Assembly: GCF_009729415.1 (NCBI RefSeq)
Contig: NZ_MPKW01000006.1
Location: forward strand, 124,001 to 188,000
Source: Mycolicibacterium sp. CBMA 234
GTDB lineage: Bacteria; Actinomycetota; Actinomycetes; Mycobacteriales; Mycobacteriaceae
DNA: 64,000 bases
Direction: 5' to 3'
Numbering within the stretch: position 1 is the stretch's first letter; the number at the start of each line of letters is the position of its first letter. A program made the translations under genes and the position numbers. Shown piece after piece: positions 17,691-25,319 of this stretch. Under the pieces are notes generated by a model, which did no database searches, was not told the origin of the DNA, and saw only the letters and a list, made by a program, of their open reading frames with translations.

Positions 17691-18107
17691 ATGACGATGT
17701 ACCTGACGCTGGTCTCGCGAAGGTACGTGCCGGCTTCTGTCGCCTTTATCGCGTCGACCTCGATTTTGGTACTGCTGGCCTATCCCAGGTACGGGCTTTC
17801 CCTCAAAGTGATCGCATGCTCTGCTGGCATTACTGCGGCTTTCCTGCTAATTGGATTAGTCAATTATTGGATTCGTCGCCGCGTGGTTGGTTGGTCGATG
17901 CCGTTTTGGTCCAAAGTCATTAAATTGAGTCCCCGGAGAAGGATGATTGACGAGTCCTACATCGCCTACCAGAAAGCGCGTTGCGCAGTCACACACGACA
18001 ACGGCGTCTACTGCGACGGCGGAAAGTACTTCGACTGGGTGTCGCGATTCCTGGTGGCCCAACCGTCAGCTGGTTGGGTGAGCAGAACTAACGCCGCTGC
18101 CCTATGA
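17691..18107 (+). CDS. Membrane protein (about 138 aa), unknown
   Basis: The reading frame is open from a TTG at 17676; ATG 17691 is the preferred start. Two hydrophobic helices (about residues 10-30 and 36-55) are followed by a basic stretch (IRRRVV) and a cytosolic tail of about 75 residues. No family recognised. Its stop overlaps the start of the next gene (ATGA), supporting one operon. The codon composition is relatively AT-rich at the 5' end. Confidence 0.6.
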   Translation: MTMYLTLVSRRYVPASVAFIASTSILVLLAYPRYGLSLKVIACSAGITAAFLLIGLVNYWIRRRVVGWSMPFWSKVIKLSPRRRMIDESYIAYQKARCAVTHDNGVYCDGGKYFDWVSRFLVAQPSAGWVSRTNAAAL

Positions 18108-18592
18108 CCAAAACTACAACGGGTGCGGCTGCCGCGGGCCTCAAAGGCGCGCTCGGGGCGACGATGTGGAAGGTCGTTGGGCGTCGGGTCGGCGGTTGGA
18201 TCGTTGTGGTCGGACTGGTTTTCGGTGTGTTCGGCAGTCTGTGGATGGCCTACATCGACTTGTCTAGCCCGCACTGTGATCAGCAGCTGATGCGCCCCGG
18301 TGATACCTGCTCCACACTGACCGGCTGGAGCGGTCGATCGAAACAGACGATCGAACGACTCAATCCGGCCGGCTCGGCGCCGGTGCAGCTCGCGGCTCCG
18401 GCCTACTGGCATGCCGGAACGGGTCGGCTGCACACCTATGTGTACGACATGGCTGGGATACGGGAGTTTCATCGGGAAACTGGCTTGCTGTGCCTTTCGG
18501 TGGCGATGCTGTTGGTGCTGCAGCTCGGTCGGATGGGGTTCGGCGTCATCCGCGCTAAACGGTCCAAGAAACCAGACGAAGCTGATCTGTAG
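18104..18592 (+). CDS. Two-helix membrane protein (162 aa), unknown
   Basis: Helices at about 30-50 and 127-145 flank an exported loop of about 75 residues containing two cysteines (SPHCDQQ, GDTCSTL) that could form a disulfide. Short cytosolic ends; the C-terminus is basic (RAKRSKK). No family recognised. Translationally coupled to the preceding gene. The pattern of small membrane proteins with an exported loop fits a membrane complex made with its neighbours, but that is inference. Confidence 0.6.
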   Translation: MTKTTTGAAAAGLKGALGATMWKVVGRRVGGWIVVVGLVFGVFGSLWMAYIDLSSPHCDQQLMRPGDTCSTLTGWSGRSKQTIERLNPAGSAPVQLAAPAYWHAGTGRLHTYVYDMAGIREFHRETGLLCLSVAMLLVLQLGRMGFGVIRAKRSKKPDEADL

Positions 18593-18617
18593 AAACGCGC
18601 CAGGAACCAAGATTGTG

Positions 18618-18905
18618 ATGACAAACATAGTGGCATTGAACGAATTCGTGGCCCACGCTGGCGGCGAGGGGCCCTGCGTCGGAGTTCATGTGCAGTCCTC
18701 CGAACCGGCATCGCTGCCGGATCGTGTCGAGCTTCGAAAATGGTTCGGCCGCGCGGGGGAGCGGATCCTGTGGTGGAGCTCGCAGACCACGGGCGTCAAA
18801 CTCAAAGATGTTGCGGTGCAACCGAAAGATGCGTTGGTTGATGCAGCATTGTTGCCCCGACAGATCCGGATTGTGCCGGGAAACGTTCTGGTGGAGGACT
18901 TGTGA
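18618..18905 (+). CDS. Hypothetical protein, 95 aa
   Basis: ATG 18618 with AGGAA about 12 bases upstream; a GTG one codon earlier is an alternative. The product is soluble and probably cytosolic (MTNIVALNEFVAHAGGEGP to RIVPGNVLVEDL). No family recognised. It is the last gene of the operon that starts with the MspA-like gene, and ends 30 bases before the convergent transglutaminase gene. Confidence 0.5.
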   Translation: MTNIVALNEFVAHAGGEGPCVGVHVQSSEPASLPDRVELRKWFGRAGERILWWSSQTTGVKLKDVAVQPKDALVDAALLPRQIRIVPGNVLVEDL

Positions 18906-18934
18906 CCGATGTCGATACGCTCATGCCCGAGATG

Positions 18935-19774
18935 TCAGTTCAGTCGCGTGATTTCCACGACGACCTCCAGGTCAGTCGAGCCTTCGCCGGAGTAGATACC
19001 CTTCAGTGGCGTGACATCCGAATAGTCCCGTCCCGCAGCCACAGTCACATACTGCTCATTGATCTCGTTGTCGTTGGTCGGGTCGTAGTCCCACCACCCT
19101 CCGGTCCAGGCCTGGACCCAAGCATGGCTCTGGCCTTCAATGGTGTCGCCGACCTCCGCCCGCCGTTGCGGATGCAGATAACCCGAAACGTAGCGTGATG
19201 GAATTCCCATGCTGCGCAACAAAATCAACGTCAGATGGGCAAAATCCTGACACACTCCCTTGCCTTCATGCAGCGCATCCAACCCTGACGAGTGCACTCC
19301 CGTGGTGCCCATGACGTAGTCCAGTTCAGTGTGGACCCAGCTAGCTGCCGCGACGACCGCTTCCTGAGGGGCGTAATCCTTGGTGATCCGTTGAGCCACC
19401 CGCTGTAACTTCTTGCTACTCGGCGTATATCGGGTCGGTACGAGCAATTCGTCGAACCGGTCACGTACGCCATTGCCTGCAAGCTCGTCCCAGCCAACCC
19501 GGTGCGCGGGCATCTCACCCTTATCAGTCTCCACCACCGACGACGACGTCACCTCCAGTTCGGTGTGCGGTGCATGCAAGTCAAAAGCGGTCACCGCAGT
19601 GCCCCAGTAGTCGATGTAACGGTACGAACGGGTGGCCGGAGTGGTCTCTACCCGGTTGAGGACAACGTTCTGTCGAGAGTCCGAGCGCGGCGTCAACCGC
19701 GCCTCGTTGAATGATGCGGTCACCGGTGACTTGTATGCGTAACCGGTTGCATGGATTACCCGGAGCCGCCACAT
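18935..19774 (-). CDS. Transglutaminase-like cysteine peptidase-fold protein
   Basis: 279 residues from ATG 19774, which lies one base beyond the preceding stop. Layout: N-terminal bacterial transglutaminase-like domain (about 1-85, MWRLRVIHATGYAYKSPV), then a transglutaminase core with catalytic Cys in GKGVCQDFAHL, His in SHAWVQAW and Asp in DYDPTND. Members sit with ATP-grasp and alpha-E proteins and are predicted to act on a peptide or amide bond made by the ATP-grasp enzyme. Counterpart of M. tuberculosis Rv2569c. No signal peptide. Confidence 0.88.
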   Translation of the reverse strand: MWRLRVIHATGYAYKSPVTASFNEARLTPRSDSRQNVVLNRVETTPATRSYRYIDYWGTAVTAFDLHAPHTELEVTSSSVVETDKGEMPAHRVGWDELAGNGVRDRFDELLVPTRYTPSSKKLQRVAQRITKDYAPQEAVVAAASWVHTELDYVMGTTGVHSSGLDALHEGKGVCQDFAHLTLILLRSMGIPSRYVSGYLHPQRRAEVGDTIEGQSHAWVQAWTGGWWDYDPTNDNEINEQYVTVAAGRDYSDVTPLKGIYSGEGSTDLEVVVEITRLN

Positions 19775-19775
19775 G

Positions 19776-20750
19776 TCAGGTCGCACCTCCCTCGGTAGCC
19801 GGGACCGCGCGCCCGGCGTCGGTCCACGCGACCCACGGGGCAAGATGGAAGTAGTCCAGCGCCAACGCTTCTCCGACCTCTCTACAGCTCTGCTGCAGTC
19901 CAAGGAGTCTGCTTTCCAAAGAATCCAGCACCAGGCCCGGACGGAGAAACTCCAGTTCGCTGCGGGTGCGGCCGAGCAGTCTTTGGGCTTCTCCGGTCGC
20001 ACCGACCCGGTCGGACGGACGGTTGTGCAGTTCGTCCAGATGCTGCTCTGCCAGCCGAAGCGAATAGAACACCGACCGGGGAAACAGCCTGTCCAACAAC
20101 ATGAATTCGACAACACGACCGGCATCGAGCGCTCCACGATAGGTGCGCAGATAGGTATCGTGAGCTCCCGCCGAACGCAGCACGGTCACCCATGCGGGCG
20201 AGGATGCCCGGTCACCGACGCGGGCCAGCAGCAGTCGCACCGTCATGTCGACCCGTTCAAGGGCACGCCCCAGCACCATGAAGCGGTAGCCGTCGTCGCG
20301 CGACAGCGTCGAATCCGCCAGGCCCGCGAACATTGCCGCGCGGCCCTCGACGAAGCTCAAGAAGGCGTGGGGCCCAAGTCTTCTGGCGTCTCGTTCGCGC
20401 TCTGCCAGTGCGTTGTATGTGGTGTTGAGGCACTCCCACATCTCGGTTGAGGTGACTTCACGGGCGCCGCGGGCATTTTCGCGGGCAGCTGATATCGACC
20501 CGACGATCGAATTGCCACCCTCGATGCTTTGCGCGAACGCGACCAGCTCAGTCAGAGACCACATGTCCAAGGTGGAAGCCGGCGGTTCGATTCCCAAGAC
20601 CCGCAACAGCGTTCGCGACGTGTGGTCGGGGTCAACACTCGAGTCCTCCAACAACTGGTGCACAGTGACGTCCAGAATGCGGGCAGTGTCATCCGCGCGC
20701 TCGACGTAACGGCCGATCCAATACAGCGATTCAGCGTTGCGCGCCAACAT
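19776..20750 (-). CDS. Alpha-E domain protein
   Basis: 324 residues, nearly all alpha-helical, starting MLARNAESLYWIGRYVERADDTARIL, the diagnostic alpha-E N-terminus. The DMTVRLLLARVG segment is also typical. The start is fixed by the TGATG overlap with the stop of the ATP-grasp gene. Its function is not established; the family always accompanies circularly permuted ATP-grasp and transglutaminase proteins and is predicted to act with them in peptide ligation. Counterpart of Rv2568c. Confidence 0.88.
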   Translation of the reverse strand: MLARNAESLYWIGRYVERADDTARILDVTVHQLLEDSSVDPDHTSRTLLRVLGIEPPASTLDMWSLTELVAFAQSIEGGNSIVGSISAARENARGAREVTSTEMWECLNTTYNALAERERDARRLGPHAFLSFVEGRAAMFAGLADSTLSRDDGYRFMVLGRALERVDMTVRLLLARVGDRASSPAWVTVLRSAGAHDTYLRTYRGALDAGRVVEFMLLDRLFPRSVFYSLRLAEQHLDELHNRPSDRVGATGEAQRLLGRTRSELEFLRPGLVLDSLESRLLGLQQSCREVGEALALDYFHLAPWVAWTDAGRAVPATEGGAT

Positions 20751-22408
20751 CAATACATCACCCCCTGTTGTTGCTGTGCGGATTGTTGGGACTGTTGCTG
20801 CGGTGCCCTGGTTTGGTCCTGACCGTCGTCTGTCGCGGGCCCGGCAAGCGGCAACGGCTGGACCACTTCGGCCCCCAGCTCGTGGTCGGCAGCCGATGTG
20901 CGCGACGCAAGCACCCACGTGTCTTTAGAACCTCCGCCCTGGCTGGAGTTGACGACCATCGAGCCCTCGGGCAACGCGACCCGGGTCAACCCACCGGGCA
21001 GCACCCAGACCTCGTTGCCATCGTTGACCGCAAAGGGACGCAGGTCGACGTGCCGCGGCGCGAGCTTGTCACCAATCTGCGTGGGCACGGTCGACAACTG
21101 CACCACAGGCTGGGCGATCCAGCCCCGTGGATCGTTGCGAATCTTCTTGCAGATCATCGCAATCTCCCGCTCCGACGCATGCGGGCCGAACACGATGCCG
21201 TAGCCGCCCGACCCCTCGACAGGCTTGACCACCAATTCGCGGACCCGGTCGAGCACCTCCTCACGTTCGTCGTCGAACCAGCAGCGATAGGTGTCCACAT
21301 TGGCCAGGAGCGGTTTCTCGCCCAGGTAGTAGTCGATGATCGTGGGCACGTAGGTGTACACCAGCTTGTCGTCGCCAACGCCATTGCCTACAGCGCTCGA
21401 TATGACGACGTTGCCGGCCCGCGCGGCGTTCAGCACACCCGCGACACCGAGTACCGCATCGGGCCTGAACTGCATCGGGTCGAGGTACACGTCGTCGATG
21501 CGTCGGTAGATGACGTCCACCTGGCGCTCGCCCTCCGTGGTTCGCATGTACACGACGTTGTCGCGACAGAACAGGTCACGGCCCTCAACCAGTTCGACGC
21601 CCATTTGCCGAGCCAGTAGCGAGTGCTCGAAGTAGGCCGAGTTATAGATGCCCGGGGTCAAAACCACCACCGTCGGATCGGCTTCGTTTGACGCTGCCGC
21701 GTTGCGCAATGCCCGCAGTAGGTGCGATGAATAGTCACCGACCGCTCGAACCCGATTCGTGGCAAAGAGGTTGGGAAAGACGCGAGCCATGGTGCGCCGG
21801 TTCTCCATCACGTAGGACACACCCGACGGTGATCGCAGGTTGTCCTCGAGCACTCGGAAGTCGCCCTTATCGTCGCGAACCAGGTCGATACCAGCGACAT
21901 GGATGCGCACCCCATTGGGCGGGACGATGCCGACAGCCTCGCGGTGGAAGTGCTCACATGAAGTCACCAGCCGACGGGGTATCACGCCGTCACGCAGAAT
22001 CTCCTGTTCCCCGTAGACGTCATCGAGGAACATCTCCAGGGCTCTCACGCGTTGCTTGATGCCATTTTCCAACTTTGACCATTCGGCGGCCGAGATCACC
22101 CTGGGCACCAGGTCCAACGGGAACGGGCGCTCCTGCCCGGAAAGCGAAAAGGTGACGCCCTGATCGATAAACGCTCGACCGAGCGCTTCTGACCGAGCGG
22201 CGAGTTCCGATGCGTCCGACGGCGCCAACTCGGCGTAGACGCGCTTGTAGAGCGCTCGAACATTCCCCGCCGCATCGAACATCTCGTCGTAGGCCGCGGC
22301 ATAGGTGCCCACGTCGCGATAACCGTCGAAAACGCCGTCGTGGCGCGCGACCGATCTGGAGGGCCGCGACGCGCGGGTAGCACCGCTGGGAATCGTCCTG
22401 AGGTTCAT
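20750..22408 (-). CDS. Circularly permuted ATP-grasp family protein
   Basis: 552 residues. The circularly permuted ATP-grasp type 2 core is evident in FDGYRDVGTYAAAYDEMF, LEDNLRSPSGVSYVMENR, VVLTPGIYNSAYFEHSLLA, IYRRIDDVYLDP and LVVKPVEGSGGYGI, which supplies ATP-binding residues. The last 20 or so residues are a Gln-rich tail (QQQSQQSAQQQQ) not needed for the fold. Predicted peptide ligase acting with the alpha-E and transglutaminase partners, which follow with no intergenic space. In M. tuberculosis the ATP-grasp and alpha-E domains also occur fused (Rv2567). Confidence 0.9.
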   Translation of the reverse strand: MNLRTIPSGATRASRPSRSVARHDGVFDGYRDVGTYAAAYDEMFDAAGNVRALYKRVYAELAPSDASELAARSEALGRAFIDQGVTFSLSGQERPFPLDLVPRVISAAEWSKLENGIKQRVRALEMFLDDVYGEQEILRDGVIPRRLVTSCEHFHREAVGIVPPNGVRIHVAGIDLVRDDKGDFRVLEDNLRSPSGVSYVMENRRTMARVFPNLFATNRVRAVGDYSSHLLRALRNAAASNEADPTVVVLTPGIYNSAYFEHSLLARQMGVELVEGRDLFCRDNVVYMRTTEGERQVDVIYRRIDDVYLDPMQFRPDAVLGVAGVLNAARAGNVVISSAVGNGVGDDKLVYTYVPTIIDYYLGEKPLLANVDTYRCWFDDEREEVLDRVRELVVKPVEGSGGYGIVFGPHASEREIAMICKKIRNDPRGWIAQPVVQLSTVPTQIGDKLAPRHVDLRPFAVNDGNEVWVLPGGLTRVALPEGSMVVNSSQGGGSKDTWVLASRTSAADHELGAEVVQPLPLAGPATDDGQDQTRAPQQQSQQSAQQQQGVMY

Positions 22409-22604
22409 CGAGACCCCCTCTAATGTCCGTGCGGGCCTGCCTCCAATTTTTCAGTGCAGGTACAGAGTTCGCGGCAGCGACCATCCGGTGCCAGACCGTC
22501 ATAGCCGCATGGCCATATAGCCACGCCAGTGTTTCTGGGCTGTTATCCGGTGATTTCCGTGGCGCGAAACTTGTTTCGCTGATACCGCGCGAGTGTCGTG
22601 TCAC

Positions 22605-23951
22605 TTACTTTTGGCGACGGTTCACATCTGTATGTGGAACGCGATCCGAATTACGAAGCCGACGCGTCGTGAGCGCAGCGGCCGCTACTGCGATGCACAC
22701 GGCGGTACCCAAGAAGGCGATTCGCCGCTGTCGATGATCGGGACCGGTCTCAGTCGACGATTGCGCAGTGGCCACGCGTGCGGGTGCGGCTATCGGTGCA
22801 CCGTCGGTACTCACCGCAGCTAGCGGGTCGATGACGCCGTACCCTACCTGGGCGTTCCAGCCACCGGCCGGATGGTGAGCGGTGCCCTTGATGCGGGCCA
22901 TCACCTGCCGCGCCGACAACTGCGGTTGCCGGGATCGGACCAGAGCCACCACGCCGCTGACGATCGGTGCGGCATAACTGGTTCCGGACAACGGGCGGCC
23001 ATCGGCGCGGCTGTCGACCAGGCCGTCGCCCTGCGCGCTCAGGGACACCACCGATTCGCCCGGTGCCGCGACGTCAACCCAGGGGCCGGCCAGGCTGAAA
23101 GGTGACGGTGCGCCCGTCGGCCCGACCGACGCGACCGTCAGCACGTAGTCGTCGTACCAAGCTGGGCTGACCACGGTGTGCACGTTGTCCCAATCGGGCG
23201 TCCCGGGACGTTTGGGATGGCCTGTCGGATTTTGTTGTGCGCATTCACCGCTGGTGTTTCCTGCGGCGGAGACCACCACGACGTTGCGCACATCCACGGC
23301 GTAGGCGAGCGCGGCGCCCAACGAGCGATCGTCGAGTGGGTCTGTGGCCGGCATACAGGCGACCGACGAGATGTTGATGACGGTGGCCCCGGCATCGGAG
23401 GCCGATCGCACCGCCCGCGCGAGGGTGTCAACATCGCCGACGCCGGATATCTCGTGATCGTCGGAGATTCGGAACTTGTTGCTGGATTGGCGAATTGCCA
23501 TGATGCTGGCCTCGGGCGCCACCCCAGTGAAGGCATCGGGTCCGTCTGAGGCCGCGGCGCCGATCAGACCGGCGATGGCGGTGCCGTGCCCGTCGCAATC
23601 GCTGGTGCCGTCTCCCGACGAGACGTAATCCCCGCCGGGAACCAGATGCGGCAGGAGCCGGTGCCGAGCCACCCCGGTATCGACCACGGCGACCATCTGT
23701 CCGCTACCTCGGGAAAGCGGCCAGACCGCAGCGAGATTCAGCATGGCGAAGTGGCTACTGGGGTGATTTCCGGCCGGCTTCGGCGTCGAGCACCGATCGG
23801 ACTGTTCGGTTGTGCCGGGCGGTGCCGGGGCTCCGGGTGGCGGCAGCTGACTGTGATCGACCGGCCGCGGTGCGATGGCGTAGGCAACCGGGGCCGCGGA
23901 CGTCATGGCAATAGTCAGCAGGAGTGCGATGGATCGAAGCACGTGGATCAC
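22605..23951 (-). CDS. mycP4: ESX-4 mycosin MycP4, subtilisin-like membrane protease
   Basis: 448 residues from GTG 23951 (GTGA overlap with the eccD4 stop). Signal peptide about 1-26. Subtilase triad: Asp in VAVVDTGVA, His in DGHGTAIAG, Ser in SGTSYAAP. The oxyanion Asn lies in SAAGNTSGE. A C-terminal helix (IAFLGTAVCIAVAAAALTT) anchors it in the membrane with a short basic tail. Mycosins are required for type VII secretion and sit on the periplasmic face of the EccBCDE complex. Encoded with eccD4, divergent from eccC4. Confidence 0.95.
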   Translation of the reverse strand: MIHVLRSIALLLTIAMTSAAPVAYAIAPRPVDHSQLPPPGAPAPPGTTEQSDRCSTPKPAGNHPSSHFAMLNLAAVWPLSRGSGQMVAVVDTGVARHRLLPHLVPGGDYVSSGDGTSDCDGHGTAIAGLIGAAASDGPDAFTGVAPEASIMAIRQSSNKFRISDDHEISGVGDVDTLARAVRSASDAGATVINISSVACMPATDPLDDRSLGAALAYAVDVRNVVVVSAAGNTSGECAQQNPTGHPKRPGTPDWDNVHTVVSPAWYDDYVLTVASVGPTGAPSPFSLAGPWVDVAAPGESVVSLSAQGDGLVDSRADGRPLSGTSYAAPIVSGVVALVRSRQPQLSARQVMARIKGTAHHPAGGWNAQVGYGVIDPLAAVSTDGAPIAAPARVATAQSSTETGPDHRQRRIAFLGTAVCIAVAAAALTTRRLRNSDRVPHTDVNRRQK

Positions 23952-25210
23952 CAGTCGCGCACCAGACTGAAGACATCCGCGGCCCACAGCGCGGACGGCG
24001 GCACCGCGGCAAGCGCCAGATATTCGGCGTATGCCAGCCGCTGCTCCGCCGCCGGGCTCATAGGTCCGATCCTGTTGGCACCCACAATGATTGCGATGAC
24101 GGCGACGCTGAGCCACGTCACCTGGTCGGGAAGCGCCATGGCGGTGACGGCCAAGGCTGCAGTGGCGCAGGCCATTCCGGCGATCAGGGCGCACCATCGA
24201 CGCGGCGGCAGGCGATACGACGGTGCCCGGAGCAGCACCGCTGCTGCTAGAACCCAGCTGAAGACGACGGTCGCGACGCCCGCCCGATGGACGGCGCCCA
24301 CCGCCACCGCACCGGCGCCGAGAGCGATTGCCGCACTGGCACCGATCACCATGCCGGTGAGGACCCGGTGCGCCAACTCGATTCGCTGAGCATCGCCGTC
24401 AGCGACCGTCGCCGACCCGGGTGTCAGTCCCGCCAGCATGACCGCGCACCGCGGTGCGGCAGACAGCGCCACCAAGGCGGCAGCGGCGATCGCCGCGCCG
24501 GCGCTGCCGAGAGGCACCGAAACGTAGCTGGCAAGAGCAGCCACAACCACCACGGGTACCGAAAATGTCGTTGCGGCAATCGTTATCAGGTGCCTACCGT
24601 TGCGCAGTAGGACAAGCGCAGTCGTTAATGTCGCTGCAGCCCCGAGTAGGACGTTCGGCGCGGACGGGCTGTCGGGAACGACGCAGAATCCGGTCGTGAA
24701 GGACAGCAACACTGCGGCAGCGACCCATTCAGGGTGGCCGGTCCGGAGCGCGGCCAACAGTGCCACAAGGGCACTGCCGCAACTGATTGCGACGGTTGCG
24801 GGGTGGTTGCCATGATTTGTGGACCACATCAGCATTGCGGCGCCGATGACCACCGCCCAGACGACCAGCGTGATCCCGACGCAGTGTCCGGACCGGTTCG
24901 GTAGGGGATGGCCGGCGGCCATCGTCACGGTGTGCGCTCGGACCAAACCGAGTTCCGGCACGGGGCTCTGCTGCAACTGCAGGATGTCGCCGTCGTGAAT
25001 ATCGTTTTGTACCAACGACAATGAGCCGTCGATCGGGTGGCCTGCCAAGCGGCTCAGGTGCCAGCCACTACCGGCCGCAGGTCCCTGTGGATGAGCCAGC
25101 GCCACGATGTCAGGCAGCAATGAATCCACGGCGGCACCAGCCGGTAACACCAGATCGGTTATCTGGTCTCCATCGGATTGCACCGACAGTCGACACCTTG
25201 ATTCGGACAT
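23948..25210 (-). CDS. eccD4: ESX-4 type VII secretion integral membrane protein EccD4
   Basis: 420 residues. A ubiquitin-like N-terminal domain (about 1-90, CRLSVQSDGDQITDLVLPAG to DGDILQLQ) is followed by about eleven membrane helices, the EccD layout. EccD dimers form the main membrane vestibule of the secretion complex. ATG 25210 follows a GGGGGG stretch. It is divergent from eccC4 across about 110 bases, and overlaps mycP4 by four bases downstream. Somewhat shorter than the M. tuberculosis protein. Confidence 0.93.
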   Translation of the reverse strand: MSESRCRLSVQSDGDQITDLVLPAGAAVDSLLPDIVALAHPQGPAAGSGWHLSRLAGHPIDGSLSLVQNDIHDGDILQLQQSPVPELGLVRAHTVTMAAGHPLPNRSGHCVGITLVVWAVVIGAAMLMWSTNHGNHPATVAISCGSALVALLAALRTGHPEWVAAAVLLSFTTGFCVVPDSPSAPNVLLGAAATLTTALVLLRNGRHLITIAATTFSVPVVVVAALASYVSVPLGSAGAAIAAAALVALSAAPRCAVMLAGLTPGSATVADGDAQRIELAHRVLTGMVIGASAAIALGAGAVAVGAVHRAGVATVVFSWVLAAAVLLRAPSYRLPPRRWCALIAGMACATAALAVTAMALPDQVTWLSVAVIAIIVGANRIGPMSPAAEQRLAYAEYLALAAVPPSALWAADVFSLVRDW

Positions 25211-25319
25211 CGCACCCCCCGGATCGATATGCCCGCTTTCACGGTAACTGTTCGTCGACCCCCGGCCCGACACGAAAATCGATGGAACCAAACAGCGTCC
25301 GGGTCCGTCTGTAAGTTCG
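25211..25319. promoter_or_regulatory. Divergent eccD4/eccC4 promoter region
   Basis: A 109-base gap between the two ESX-4 transcription units. It must hold both promoters, but no clear -35/-10 pair or palindrome stands out. The eccC4 start has no strong ribosome binding site, so a start slightly inside the assigned one is possible. Confidence 0.4.
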
